Source: JBNJFY01 sp051747265
GTDB taxonomy: Bacteria; Bacteroidota; Rhodothermia; Balneolales; Balneolaceae
Direction: 5' to 3'
DNA: 64,000 nt
NCBI GenBank assembly: GCA_051747265.1
Contig: JBNJFY010000007.1
Coordinates: 1 to 64,000, forward strand
Position numbers and translations under genes: made by a program. The notes under the pieces are model-generated. The model searched no databases, was not told where the DNA came from, and was given only the letters and a program-made list of their open reading frames with translations. Below, in pieces: positions 51,919 to 61,002 of this stretch (its first letter is position 1; every line of letters begins with the position of its first letter).

Positions 51919-52380
51919 TTACACCTGGAAAAGTAAAAGTGAAGCAATTCGTGCATTCTCTTTGATATGGCAGCCGGCTTGTGGAACTTGAAGGGGGTAA
52001 ACCAGATCGTCTTCTTGTGTCATATCCGGCGTGATCAAATGGGTACCCGCTGTTATTCCCGCTTTTAAAGTATGCTGATGGGGCATTATAATTCCCAACT
52101 GCTTGCCATTAAACCCGATGGATTCATTGAATATTACTTGAAAGGTTCCCTGAGGTAGATGCCACCAGCCATAATCATCCTCAGGGTGTTTCTTACCCGG
52201 AGTTACGGTTTCTGTTGAGGCCGGACGAAACTCACTTCCGCCAAAATCCAAGTAACCGGCATTGGTCAACCGGTGTATAGACTGAGCGGTCAGATCTACA
52301 TAAGTTTCATGTTGCTGGGTGTCAGCATGAATAATATTATGTATGAGGTCAGCAGCTGTTGATGAGTCTAGTAACTTCAT
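51919..52380 (-). CDS. hypothetical, dUTPase/dCTP-deaminase-like protein
   Basis: About 153 residues. The C-terminal part (about 55-150) has FRPASTETVTPG, ESIGFNGKQLGIIMP and LKAGITAGTHLI, which resemble the beta strands of the trimeric dUTPase/dCTP deaminase fold. The classical motifs (SSLGR, GWIDPGY) are not found, so the enzyme may be inactive or of another branch. ATG 52380 is preferred over a GTG eight codons upstream. Function unknown. Confidence 0.45.
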   Translation of the reverse strand: MKLLDSSTAADLIHNIIHADTQQHETYVDLTAQSIHRLTNAGYLDFGGSEFRPASTETVTPGKKHPEDDYGWWHLPQGTFQVIFNESIGFNGKQLGIIMPHQHTLKAGITAGTHLITPDMTQEDDLVYPLQVPQAGCHIKENARIASLLLFQV

Positions 52381-52451
52381 GGAAGCAAGTATCTTAATTA
52401 ACACTGATTCAGTACTTGTAAACAGACAGATGCTCGCTATCGTTTGTTGAT

Positions 52452-53312
52452 CTAATCGCTGTAGCTGATAAAAAGTGTATGCATCAACGGGTGGTTAATA
52501 TGCAGGTTTCCTTTGGTATCTTTTAAGGTTGGGTTGTTGGAAAGTATGGAGAAGGAAAACATAGGCGCGATGGGGCCGGTGCTATTGGGGGTTTCTACCC
52601 AATCAAAAACCAGATAAAATTCAGACTGATTCATCCAAATTGGGTCATCATCTTGAAAATCAAATTCCACCCATCCTTTTTTAGCATTAAACTGAGTGGT
52701 AAGATTCCGATCGATAATCGGCTTTCCTGGTAATCCGGAAGCAGAGTCAACTTCTAAAAAACGTACGCGCATGATGATAGAATCATTGTTGATTTCGGCC
52801 AGGTGAACGCGCGCACGATCCAGTCTAAATGGGGTCGGCCCCTCCCATTTCTTTTTGATATAGTAACTGGCCGCGTGGTTAAAGGAGAAACCATATACCG
52901 TTCGGATAGGATTCAGAAATCGCATACCCAAGTGATCTTGTCTGAACGACTGTTTCGCAGTCACCGTCACTTGATTCATTTTGTATTGCGTGGGTTGTAA
53001 TTCTACTACGAGATCATTGGATGCGGGAACCGCAATATGGGCATCCTGATAGCCAAGGCAAGTAACTCGCAAGGTATCAGTATGGTTCTCAACAGGAATT
53101 GTAATACGAAATTTTCCACCGTGGCTAGAAACGGTTCCCGCCAATGTGTTAAGAGAGATCAGATGGGCAAATGGAATGGGCTCTCCACTGTGAGCATCAA
53201 CCACTTTCCCTCGGAGTGTGCGAGAAGGTTCGGTTTGTTGTTGTGCGAAGGAAGAGAGGGAGGTACAAAGAAATAAGAGAGAAAAGACAAAATATATGCT
53301 GACCCGATTCAT
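52452..53312 (-). CDS. exported CarboxypepD_reg-like protein
   Basis: 286 residues. Signal peptide (to about FAQQQ, 24), then a CarboxypepD_reg-like domain: LRGKVVDAHSGEPIPFAHLI, VSSHGGKFRI, and LRVTCLGYQDA. The second half (about 120-286) is beta-rich, of unknown fold. In Bacteroidota this domain usually precedes a TonB receptor barrel; here no barrel follows, so it is a periplasmic or surface protein of unknown role. Isolated gene. Confidence 0.78.
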   Translation of the reverse strand: MNRVSIYFVFSLLFLCTSLSSFAQQQTEPSRTLRGKVVDAHSGEPIPFAHLISLNTLAGTVSSHGGKFRITIPVENHTDTLRVTCLGYQDAHIAVPASNDLVVELQPTQYKMNQVTVTAKQSFRQDHLGMRFLNPIRTVYGFSFNHAASYYIKKKWEGPTPFRLDRARVHLAEINNDSIIMRVRFLEVDSASGLPGKPIIDRNLTTQFNAKKGWVEFDFQDDDPIWMNQSEFYLVFDWVETPNSTGPIAPMFSFSILSNNPTLKDTKGNLHINHPLMHTLFISYSD

Positions 53313-53392
53313 CGCGAAGTGACTGTAATAATTCTATTAACTAGTTGTGCAGAAGTAACTTACGAGCCAAGGCTATTCAAGTTTCAGCAACA

Positions 53393-54541
53393 TCATGCAG
53401 GGGCAAGTAAAAGCAGTGCCAGCAAGGCGCATCGCTGCAATGTTTCCTCAACTTTAATCTTCTCGTGATAGGCGTGTGCTCCTTCACCAACGGCCCCCAA
53501 ACCATCCAGGGTAGCTGTGTATTGACTGGTAGTATTACCATCCGAGGCTCCGCCGGAGAGTCCCGATTCCAATTCTAAATCAAGCTCTTTCCCTAACTGA
53601 TAGGCTTTTTGCCACAATTTCTGATTTCGATCTGTTGGGCTCATAGGCAGCTTTTCAAACCCACCTTTCACGGTCAGCTTTAGTCCGTCGATACTAGGGG
53701 TTAAGGATCGAATGGCTTCCTCGATGGCTAGACCATCTTCAGGGGTAACCACACGTACATCAACTGCTGCTTTGCTCTCTGCGGCAACCACATTGGATCG
53801 CTCTCCGCCCGAAATGGTTCCTACATTCACGGTTATGCCTTTTTCCGGATTATTAAGGGCAAAGAGTTGTTGAACCACATGTGATAGCCCGTGTATAGCA
53901 CTGATCCCCTCATCGGGTGCTAAACCGGCATGCGATGGTTTACCCTTGAGGGTGATATCAAAATGCCCCACGCCTTTTCGTTGGGTTTTGATTTTCCCCT
54001 GCATACCTAGCGAGGGTTCTAGAATCAAAGCGCGTTGTGCACAGCGGGCCAGCCGTTTGATACGTTCCAGGGAATCACCGCTTCCTGTTTCCTCATCGGA
54101 GTTGATGAAGATAACCGGTGTCAAACTTGGTTCCAGACCTAAGGATTTCAGTGCGCGCAGAGCAAAAATAATCATGGTTAAGCCGGCTTTCATATCGTAG
54201 GTGCCCGGTCCGCTAACCGTATTGTTGGTATACTCAAAAGGCATCTCTTTTAGAGTGCCCACCGGCCAAACCGTATCGCAGTGTCCAACGAGCATCTGAT
54301 AACTTCCGGATACTTTTGTTTGAGGGCGAGCATATAGCTGTCCACCTGATTGCACCCCGGGAAGTCGAAGAGTCTGATAGTCTAACTCATGAAATGCGGA
54401 TTCTAATATGGCAAACGGTTGATTTAGGGTATCCGGATTAGAGGTGGGAGACTCCGAAATGGTCAATCTGCGCAGTAACTCCACAAATTCCTCTTTGTGC
54501 TCTTGCAGATAGCTTAGAATATGTTCGCCCCGATCTGTCAT
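53393..54541 (-). CDS. M20-family metallopeptidase (carboxypeptidase G2-like)
   Basis: About 382 residues. VGHCDTVWPVG holds the first metal histidine and aspartate, GTYDMKAG the bridging aspartate, and NSDEETGS the catalytic and metal glutamates; the dimerisation domain lies at about 170-285. It resembles carboxypeptidase G2, which releases C-terminal glutamate, but other amino acid amides fit as well. No signal peptide. Last gene of a four-gene operon with the flavin reductase, STAS and anti-sigma-like genes. ATG 54541 is preferred over GTG 54547. Confidence 0.88.
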   Translation of the reverse strand: MTDRGEHILSYLQEHKEEFVELLRRLTISESPTSNPDTLNQPFAILESAFHELDYQTLRLPGVQSGGQLYARPQTKVSGSYQMLVGHCDTVWPVGTLKEMPFEYTNNTVSGPGTYDMKAGLTMIIFALRALKSLGLEPSLTPVIFINSDEETGSGDSLERIKRLARCAQRALILEPSLGMQGKIKTQRKGVGHFDITLKGKPSHAGLAPDEGISAIHGLSHVVQQLFALNNPEKGITVNVGTISGGERSNVVAAESKAAVDVRVVTPEDGLAIEEAIRSLTPSIDGLKLTVKGGFEKLPMSPTDRNQKLWQKAYQLGKELDLELESGLSGGASDGNTTSQYTATLDGLGAVGEGAHAYHEKIKVEETLQRCALLALLLLAPA

Positions 54542-54549
54542 GCTCACGT

Positions 54550-55158
54550 TTATCGCTTAAAATTTTTAGGTAATGGAACCGCGGTGGAATCAGTAATTTT
54601 GGCGTGCCGATCTGGGTGTAAATAAGCCAGTAGGGGGTTATTGTGAATCAGATCATTATCATCCACGGACTCTTTTCGCAAAAACTGTTGATCGACGTGA
54701 GCGGCTACAATTTTACCGACAATCATTTCCCATTCGCCGTAATGTCCCAGAATTTCATGGAGTTTGCATTCCAGTTGCAAGTAGGAGTGTTCCAAGAAAA
54801 TGCCATCTACTTGTTGGGCAACCGATGTGGGAAGTTGATCAATTACTGGTTTGGTATGATCGGTTTCCCGAGGAGAGGCGGATAAACTGGTAGGTATTAT
54901 TTGATCCGGTTTGGGGAAACTAAGCGTAAAAACTTTTTCACGCGCGATGTTTTGATAAGTGGTTTTCCGCGGAGTTCCGATAAAGGCAAAATAGGGACTG
55001 AACCCCAATGGCATGCCCATATGTTTCGGAGCCAGGTTAAACGAGCCATCCAATTCTTTAGATCCGACTAAAAACAGTCCGTGAACCGTGAAAAAACGAT
55101 TCCAAAACGAATCGTCGGGTTCAATTGAAACCATAGATGGAGATGAGGAATCACTCAT
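54550..55158 (-). CDS. flavin reductase-like FMN-binding protein
   Basis: 202 residues of the flavin reductase-like family: FNLAPKHMGMPLGFSPYFAF, TYQNIAREKVFTLSF and WEMIVGKIVAA. Binds FMN in a split beta-barrel and may reduce flavin for a partner oxygenase, or have another role, as no oxygenase lies nearby. The start overlaps the STAS gene stop by 4 bases, which indicates coupled translation. Confidence 0.82.
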   Translation of the reverse strand: MSDSSSPSMVSIEPDDSFWNRFFTVHGLFLVGSKELDGSFNLAPKHMGMPLGFSPYFAFIGTPRKTTYQNIAREKVFTLSFPKPDQIIPTSLSASPRETDHTKPVIDQLPTSVAQQVDGIFLEHSYLQLECKLHEILGHYGEWEMIVGKIVAAHVDQQFLRKESVDDNDLIHNNPLLAYLHPDRHAKITDSTAVPLPKNFKR

Positions 55159-55469
55159 GATGACACTTCCTTTTGTAGTTTAGTTTCAGAAATAATATTG
55201 GGCCAATCCAATTGATCATCAAGATTTAAAACTTCTAGTATCTTTAACAGTATAGCCGGTGGGTTAATTATTTGAAGGTGCTTACCTTTAGCCATCCAGT
55301 GATGCAGAAAGATCACACCTTCACTATCAATTAGTTTACTGCGGGTCAGGTCAATTTCGAGTTTTTCAATATCCGGACTAAGACGCGCCTTAATTTCTTT
55401 TTTAACAAAGAGATTAAAGTCCCGCTCCAGTCTCACAGTGAGCTTTTGTCCTTCACGTTCGATTCGCAT
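55155..55469 (-). CDS. STAS-domain protein (anti-sigma antagonist type)
   Basis: 104 residues. STAS fold, with LEIDLTRSKLIDSEGVIFLHHW as the strand and loop holding the phosphorylatable serine (DSEG). Proteins of this type are bound by an anti-sigma kinase when dephosphorylated. The cognate candidates are the ATPase-GNAT protein just upstream (17-base overlap) and the GAF-SpoIIE phosphatase at 29316. The second conserved position, normally serine or threonine after the first serine, is glutamate here, a natural change in many STAS proteins. Confidence 0.82.
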   Translation of the reverse strand: MRIEREGQKLTVRLERDFNLFVKKEIKARLSPDIEKLEIDLTRSKLIDSEGVIFLHHWMAKGKHLQIINPPAILLKILEVLNLDDQLDWPNIISETKLQKEVSS

Positions 55470-56913
55470 GATATTCCTTCTTAATCAGTGATTTAATTTC
55501 TTGACCTAGCTCCGAATGAATGGCAATGATTGAAAAGTCCAGGTTCACATACACTTTTTGCATGCGCAAGTAGTAGCGATCATGTTTAATTAGTGGAAAT
55601 ACTCCGCAAAAGATGTAGCCCATAGCCTGAATGGTATCCATGGCATGATGAATCGCGGGATCGTCCAGGGGAATATCCAAATAAATCGCATTCAGTTTTT
55701 TAACGGCCAGACTTCCGGTGATTTTACCCAAGATTTGCTTAAAATCTTTGCCAATCTCTCGAATTACCAGTAGCGCGGTATTGTCTCGGTAGTCGATTTC
55801 AATCTGGATATCGGAGTGATGCATCCACTCGATATCATGGCTCTTAAGAGTTCGGCATCGTATACCAAGATTTTCAAATATGGAAGTTATCATCTTCTGA
55901 TAGGGATCAGGTAGATAAAGATTAACCTGTTTAATTGGCTTGAGAAGCTTAAAATCTACCAAAATACTGACTGGTTGAGGATAGGTCTCATGCAATTTCT
56001 TATACGTTACAGCTGGTGACTCAGCAAGCATTAACGCGGTAGATTTAAAGTCGTATTTTGCGTTTACGCGTTGACTGATTTTATGAGGAGTCACAGCATG
56101 ACCATATAATCCCAGTAAGCCGTTTTCTTTAGAGATGCGAATCAGGTTTTTCATCATCCGGGTCATAATCCCCTTTTGGCGGTGAGGAGGGGAGACCACC
56201 GCTTCGGCAACTTCCGCGACTTGTGAGTCCGTAATTCGAATAACCGCAAAGTAACCGACGGCATCCCCCTCCGCCGACCGCACAATTACTCCTAATTTTT
56301 CCTTTTGCTGAATAGCACGCTCTATTTTTTTCGGAAAATAGAGTTCCTCTTTGGTATAGGTGTAATCGTAAGTGCGGTAGATCAATCGTGAAATATCTTC
56401 GGCATCATCGGGCGTAATGCTAAATACTTGGTACGTGGTATGAGCGGTACCGATGGCCGGCGAGGTATCAATTTCCAACTCCTCATCCAAATCAGTGATA
56501 TGCAAATCCATAATCTGTTTGGAAAGGCGAAACTCTTTGCCCTCTTTTCCTTTATTGATGAACACAAATTCATCGGTCAATGCGTGTATCAGGGCTAATC
56601 CGGCACCCTCAAAATCACCGTGTTCTAGGGCCTGTTGAGCATCATAAACATGGCGATCAGGATCAAACGGCTCGCCCAACTCATTGGCTATCACCTCTAC
56701 GATGGAAAGATTACGCTTAAAGCGCAGTTTAAATCGTTTCGGTGAATCTGGAAACGCAAACAACACAATATTGGTAACCAGTTCATCTACGGCCAATGTG
56801 AATTCCAAGGCAGCTTCATGGGGTAAACCGGCATTCAATGCCCATTTATAGGCGAAATCTGCTACCGATCCGATCAGTTCCGAGCGAGCTTCCAATTCTA
56901 TTACCGCATCCAT
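55453..56913 (-). CDS. anti-sigma-type ATPase fused to GNAT acetyltransferase
   Basis: 486 residues. N-terminal HATPase_c of the RsbW/SpoIIAB type (about 5-140): FTLAVDELVTNIV is the N box and GAGLALIHALTDEF the G2 region. A GNAT acetyltransferase follows (about 160-305) with VVSPPHRQKGIMTRMMKNL, the acetyl-CoA pyrophosphate loop. A C-terminal domain (about 310-486) is mixed alpha/beta and not recognised. The fusion joins a switch kinase to an acyltransferase. First gene of the operon with STAS, flavin reductase and M20 peptidase. Whether it phosphorylates the STAS protein or binds it as a non-kinase is not known. Confidence 0.82.
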   Translation of the reverse strand: MDAVIELEARSELIGSVADFAYKWALNAGLPHEAALEFTLAVDELVTNIVLFAFPDSPKRFKLRFKRNLSIVEVIANELGEPFDPDRHVYDAQQALEHGDFEGAGLALIHALTDEFVFINKGKEGKEFRLSKQIMDLHITDLDEELEIDTSPAIGTAHTTYQVFSITPDDAEDISRLIYRTYDYTYTKEELYFPKKIERAIQQKEKLGVIVRSAEGDAVGYFAVIRITDSQVAEVAEAVVSPPHRQKGIMTRMMKNLIRISKENGLLGLYGHAVTPHKISQRVNAKYDFKSTALMLAESPAVTYKKLHETYPQPVSILVDFKLLKPIKQVNLYLPDPYQKMITSIFENLGIRCRTLKSHDIEWMHHSDIQIEIDYRDNTALLVIREIGKDFKQILGKITGSLAVKKLNAIYLDIPLDDPAIHHAMDTIQAMGYIFCGVFPLIKHDRYYLRMQKVYVNLDFSIIAIHSELGQEIKSLIKKEYHANRT

Positions 56914-57282
56914 CGATCTACCTCATCTTTGATTACTACTAGCAATATGTACATAGAGCATACCCTATGGAATAGGGAGTTCCCCTACGTGAATGTGCGT
57001 GTTAGAACTATTGAATCGAACACAGATATGGTTAGTTGCTTTTTGGTATTATCGTTCACGCAAATGCGACGTTTATACCGTTTATCGTGTTTCCGAGATA
57101 AAATAAGGTTATCACCTTATGCAACAAGAATACCACTCAAGTTTGGCCCATCTCCACTAAAAGCATTCCCAATCATCGCTTGTAAAATCTTATTATAACT
57201 GTTGAAGATGAGGCGCGAATGATTCAACCTGTTTATTTAGTTTGAACCTATGTCATAAGTTAATTCCAAGGATTGTCTACCC
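56914..57282. promoter_or_regulatory. intergenic region with palindrome
   Basis: About 370 bases without a convincing gene. ATAAGGT-TATC-ACCTTAT at 57104-57121 is a perfect 7-bp palindrome and could be an operator. The plus-strand open frame at 56929-57198 is arginine-rich, without domain or ribosome site, and looks accidental. Confidence 0.35.
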
Positions 57283-57414
57283 ATTAGTACCACCAATTCA
57301 GATACGGAACCCAATATTGATACGACGAGTGCACTATCGCACCACAGTTTATTATCGCTATTTACGTTTTTCTGGGGAGCCAATTTCATACTGGCAGAAA
57401 TAGCCCTAACTGAA

Positions 57415-58263
57415 ATGGATCCGATTTCGTTTAGTGTGTCTCGGTTTGCCATGGGAGGTATCGTCATGTTGCTGGTGATGTATGGGCAATGTTATTATGA
57501 TGCTCAGCAGGAGGGAGAGTCTTTTCAATTTTTCCCCCGGATCCCCAAAAGCGATTGGACACGGTTAATCCTGGTTTCCGTATTGGGAGCCACGCTGGCT
57601 CCTTGGCTAGGTATTGAGGGTTTGGGCTTAACACACGGTTCGAGGGCATCTATATGGTTGGCTTTGGGACCCGCATTAAGCACCGGTTTGGGGTTTTTGT
57701 TTAGCACAGAACGGTTAGGTAGATACGGTTATATAGGCATTACATTAGCCGCATTGGGGACAATTATTCTAAGTTATGAGGGGTTATTTGCGAAAGGGTA
57801 CTGGTTTGGAGATCTGCTTCTGGTCATCGCCTTATTGATGACGGTTATTGAGCTGCATTTAATTAAACCGTTGGCTCGAACTTACGGCTCGGTAAGTATG
57901 GTAGCCATGCGCACATTAATCGGTGGCATTCTCTATATTGTTATTGCTGCCCCCTCACTATATCAAGAAAGTTGGTTGACTTTTGGATTTTGGACTTGGT
58001 TTGCCATCATTGCCGGAGGAGCGATTGGAGTGGGATTAGGGCAATGGGTAAAAGTACGAGCTTTGCGAACTATCGGACCAACCCGGGTGGTGATTTATGG
58101 GAACCTGGTTCCGGTGGCTACCCTGATATTAGCTTGGGTTTCGGTAGGTGAAGATCCCTCGGTATACGAAATCATATCTGGGACACTAATTGTTTTTGGG
58201 GCTTTCTTTATACAAGTCTTTGATCGCTATCAATCAAAATCTGATTTGCCACCTAGTGTCTAG
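57415..58263 (+). CDS. EamA/DMT-family transporter
   Basis: 282 residues from the first ATG, with nine membrane helices. Two EamA repeats are seen, the first ending around residue 120 and the second running to 270, with WGANF-type and ALxP-type motifs (LALGPALST, WVKVRALRTIGPTRV). The family exports or imports small metabolites such as amino acids. The reading frame is open upstream to 57259 and encodes a good first helix (SLLSLFTFFWGANF, about residues -17 to -4 relative to the ATG), so the true start is probably earlier; see the finding. Confidence 0.8.
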   Translation: MDPISFSVSRFAMGGIVMLLVMYGQCYYDAQQEGESFQFFPRIPKSDWTRLILVSVLGATLAPWLGIEGLGLTHGSRASIWLALGPALSTGLGFLFSTERLGRYGYIGITLAALGTIILSYEGLFAKGYWFGDLLLVIALLMTVIELHLIKPLARTYGSVSMVAMRTLIGGILYIVIAAPSLYQESWLTFGFWTWFAIIAGGAIGVGLGQWVKVRALRTIGPTRVVIYGNLVPVATLILAWVSVGEDPSVYEIISGTLIVFGAFFIQVFDRYQSKSDLPPSV

Positions 58264-58271
58264 GTCGCAAA

Positions 58272-58433
58272 AAATGGATATTCATTAGAGGGGAGCTTTG
58301 CAAAACTACCTGTCATTGCGATCGAAGTGCGGCAATCCCCTGATTGGATTGTATAAATGACGATTGCTTCTACATTTTGCCCAGACAAAATAAATTTTGA
58401 AAGGTTTTGCAAAGACCACTAGAGTATCCATTT
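58272..58433. mobile_element. MITE-like element with long terminal inverted repeats
   Basis: Ends AAATGGATATTC..TAGAGG..CTTTGCAAAACTACC (58272-58310) and, inverted, AAATGGATACTC..TAGTGG..CTTTGCAAAACC (58433-58401) pair over about 34 bases. In the centre lies TGTCATTGCGAtcgaagtGCGGCAATCCCC, a palindromic word like the GTCATTGCGA...GCGGCAATC repeats seen in many bacterial genomes. The element of about 162 bp has no gene and lies between convergent genes. Confidence 0.65.
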
Positions 58434-58439
58434 GCTTGC

Positions 58440-60026
58440 TTATTTGATGGAAAAGTTAAAACAAAAGTGGGTGTGCCTGTCTGCTTCAAACTTGTATTCA
58501 GCATTTAATTGATCCAGCAAAGATTTCATCAACTCAAGACTTAACATCGACCAACTTGATTGTGTGGGTAGCGAATCACCATCTTGGCATTCAAAATTTA
58601 CATATAGGGTATGCTGCTCTTTGTGAATATGAAGTTGGATATGTAGCGGTGTGCGCTTTTTCTGGGCATGCAGTATGCTATGGGTAAAATATTCGTTCAG
58701 AAGTAGCCCCAAGGGTATAGCTTGATTGATATTCAACTGCACCTCTTCAATATTCAAGGTGTAATCGGCATAAGTAGAATCGGTTAAGGAGGACTTGGCT
58801 TGTGATAATAAGCCCTGAACGTGCTCTTCTAAATCGATGTGTAAAAGGGAGGAAGAGCTGTATAATCGCTCATGTACAGTTGCAATGGATTGAAGACGAT
58901 TGTGCGTGATATTTAAAATGGTTGAAGCGTCGGAATCTTCTACTTCATCCATTTGAAGCTGTAATATTCCCGATATAATGGCGAGGTTATTTTTCACTCT
59001 GTGATGGATTTCCTGAAGTAGAATTTTATTCTCTTGATAGGACTTCTCTATTTCATTTTGAACCCGATTTTTTTCGGTGATATCAGTTAGTGTTACGATT
59101 ATTTCAGATTCTTCGTTGTTATCCAAGCGTGCGGCCGAAATACTTAGTTTTAACGGGTTCCCATCTTGGGATAGAAAATCAATTTCTACCCCCCTTAAAG
59201 GGTATCCTTGCAACACCGTTTTGTACATCTTGGTTAAATTATGCTGGGTGAGGCGATCCAGCGCGGGCAAACTAAAACCAACTATTTGATCTTTACTCCA
59301 ACCCAAAATTTCTTCTGCGCGTGCGTTGTAAAGATCTGTAATGTGGCCAGCGCTATTTAGTTTCAGTATTCCTACCGGAGCAGTTTCAATAATCGAATTG
59401 AGTGTTTGATTGGCTTCTTGAAGTTCTTGTGCTGATTTCTTCAAAGGAGTAATATCAGTAATGGAAGTCACTTGGTAACGTCCCGAACGAGTTTCCAGTT
59501 TACTTGCCGTTAGCAGAACTTTTAGAATTTCGCCCTGCTTGGTTTTCAACTCCCACTGATTGGGAAGTGCTTGGCTAGATCGCATGAAGGTTTGGTAGGC
59601 ATGACTGGCTCGTTGATGTTCCGATTGGGGTAATATAATCGTGAAATTTTGTCCGATTAGCTCGTCACGATCAAATCCAACCAGATTACAATAACTCTGA
59701 TTTACGGTTACATAATATCCCTGCTCATCAGTAACACTTAAGCCTACTTCAGCAGTGTCAAAAACAGACTGCAAAAATTGTTGTGTAGATTGTAATTGTT
59801 TATCACGAACGTTGAGAATTGCATAAAAAATTAAACCTGAAATCAGAACAAAGAACCATCCTTTATATAGCTGGACCTGATCAATTAATTCTGAATCCGT
59901 AATCAGATTTACAACTAAGGTGTCAGAAATGAGAATCCAACTGGCGCCAAATAGTATAAATAGTGAGGTTATCCATTTGCGATTATACAATGGTGAATCC
60001 ACATTTTGTAATAAATTTCCAAACAT
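58440..60026 (-). CDS. PAS-PAS sensor histidine kinase (HisKA_2 type)
   Basis: About 528 residues. Two N-terminal membrane helices (about 13-33 and 45-65), a short periplasmic loop, two PAS domains (about 80-195 and 200-320) and a HisKA_2 dimerisation domain with HHRVKNNLAIISGILQLQM (phospho-histidine). The ATPase end is unusual: the N box reads LLLNEYFTHS where TN is expected, the G1 box is DGDSLP and the G2 region is MLSLELM rather than a glycine-rich SLGL. Kinase activity may be reduced. ATG 60026 follows GGGAGGTGTC. No response regulator adjoins it. Confidence 0.85.
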   Translation of the reverse strand: MFGNLLQNVDSPLYNRKWITSLFILFGASWILISDTLVVNLITDSELIDQVQLYKGWFFVLISGLIFYAILNVRDKQLQSTQQFLQSVFDTAEVGLSVTDEQGYYVTVNQSYCNLVGFDRDELIGQNFTIILPQSEHQRASHAYQTFMRSSQALPNQWELKTKQGEILKVLLTASKLETRSGRYQVTSITDITPLKKSAQELQEANQTLNSIIETAPVGILKLNSAGHITDLYNARAEEILGWSKDQIVGFSLPALDRLTQHNLTKMYKTVLQGYPLRGVEIDFLSQDGNPLKLSISAARLDNNEESEIIVTLTDITEKNRVQNEIEKSYQENKILLQEIHHRVKNNLAIISGILQLQMDEVEDSDASTILNITHNRLQSIATVHERLYSSSSLLHIDLEEHVQGLLSQAKSSLTDSTYADYTLNIEEVQLNINQAIPLGLLLNEYFTHSILHAQKKRTPLHIQLHIHKEQHTLYVNFECQDGDSLPTQSSWSMLSLELMKSLLDQLNAEYKFEADRHTHFCFNFSIK

Positions 60027-60363
60027 GACACCTCCCACTCAAAATAAAGCTGTATAATATTCTGATATGTTTGGGTTTAACAGTGATCTATATACTAGTG
60101 TAAGTTTGAAAATCAAAGTATTTGGCCCGGATTTCACCTGTAGCGGTTAATAAATACTGTTTTAAGTGTTTATTTTGGACAATATTCCCTGCATTAATTA
60201 CTGGGCTTAACCTTGAGAGCTTATGCTAGGCGTTTATTTCTAACGCTAAATTAGGTTGGAGCGTGAAAATTGTGGGTTATGTAAATACTACAGCAATTAT
60301 TTGAAACAGCCTGCCTGGAGTTGCGTAAGAGCTTCAAATTTTAACGAGCAAATAGTGATTTTT

Positions 60364-60885
60364 ATGAAACGGATATCTAAGTCTCTGATCGTAATATTGG
60401 GACTGTTATTCACTTCCAATTATGTGTGGGCACAGCTGCCCGAAGAATCAAAAACGGCAACGACATTTGTTTTGATCCGCCATGCTGAAAAAGAGTCGGA
60501 TGGTAAGAAAGATCCGGCATTAACTACGGAAGGCAGGCAACGTGCTCAAGATTTGGCTCAGCTGTTCTCGCAAGCTAATATCAGCGCAATCTATAGCACA
60601 CCATTTCAGCGAACTCGCCAAACGGTACAGCAAATAGCCAAGGTTCATCAACTTGAAATTTTAGAGTATGACCCCTTTGGAGAGACTGTAATCCAGGAAA
60701 TGATCAACCGCCATCCTGGTGGATTGGTAGTCATATCCGGGCATTCTAATACCACGCCCCAATTTGTGAACCGATTAATTGGCGAGAAGCGGTATCCGCA
60801 ACTCGATGAGTCGGATTATGGCAATATCTTTATCGTTACCACTGAAAAAATGGGCGAAGGGAAGGTAATTCAACTTCGTTATTGA
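60364..60885 (+). CDS. exported histidine phosphatase-family protein
   Basis: About 173 residues. Signal peptide of about 23 residues ending in VWAQ. The RHG-type motif is FVLIRHAEKE, with YSTPFQRTRQT giving the second arginine and VISGHSNTTP the second histidine. Histidine phosphatases of this branch act on small phosphate esters outside the cytoplasm or as SixA-like regulators. ATG 60364 is chosen over 60256 because only it puts the signal peptide at the N-terminus. Confidence 0.85.
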   Translation: MKRISKSLIVILGLLFTSNYVWAQLPEESKTATTFVLIRHAEKESDGKKDPALTTEGRQRAQDLAQLFSQANISAIYSTPFQRTRQTVQQIAKVHQLEILEYDPFGETVIQEMINRHPGGLVVISGHSNTTPQFVNRLIGEKRYPQLDESDYGNIFIVTTEKMGEGKVIQLRY

Positions 60886-61002
60886 TGACCCCATTCCAAA
60901 TGTAAAAGCTTGCTAGAGTCGCTACTCCATACTTTGATCTGCCTGTTGAGTTTGTAGATTGTCGATTGTGTAATTTTATCCGAAACAATTTACGACTCGA
61001 TC

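Noticed and set aside
56929..57198. Plus-strand frame of 89 residues in an intergenic region
   Set aside because: Arginine-rich, no recognisable domain, no ribosome site, and unlike neighbouring genes in codon use.
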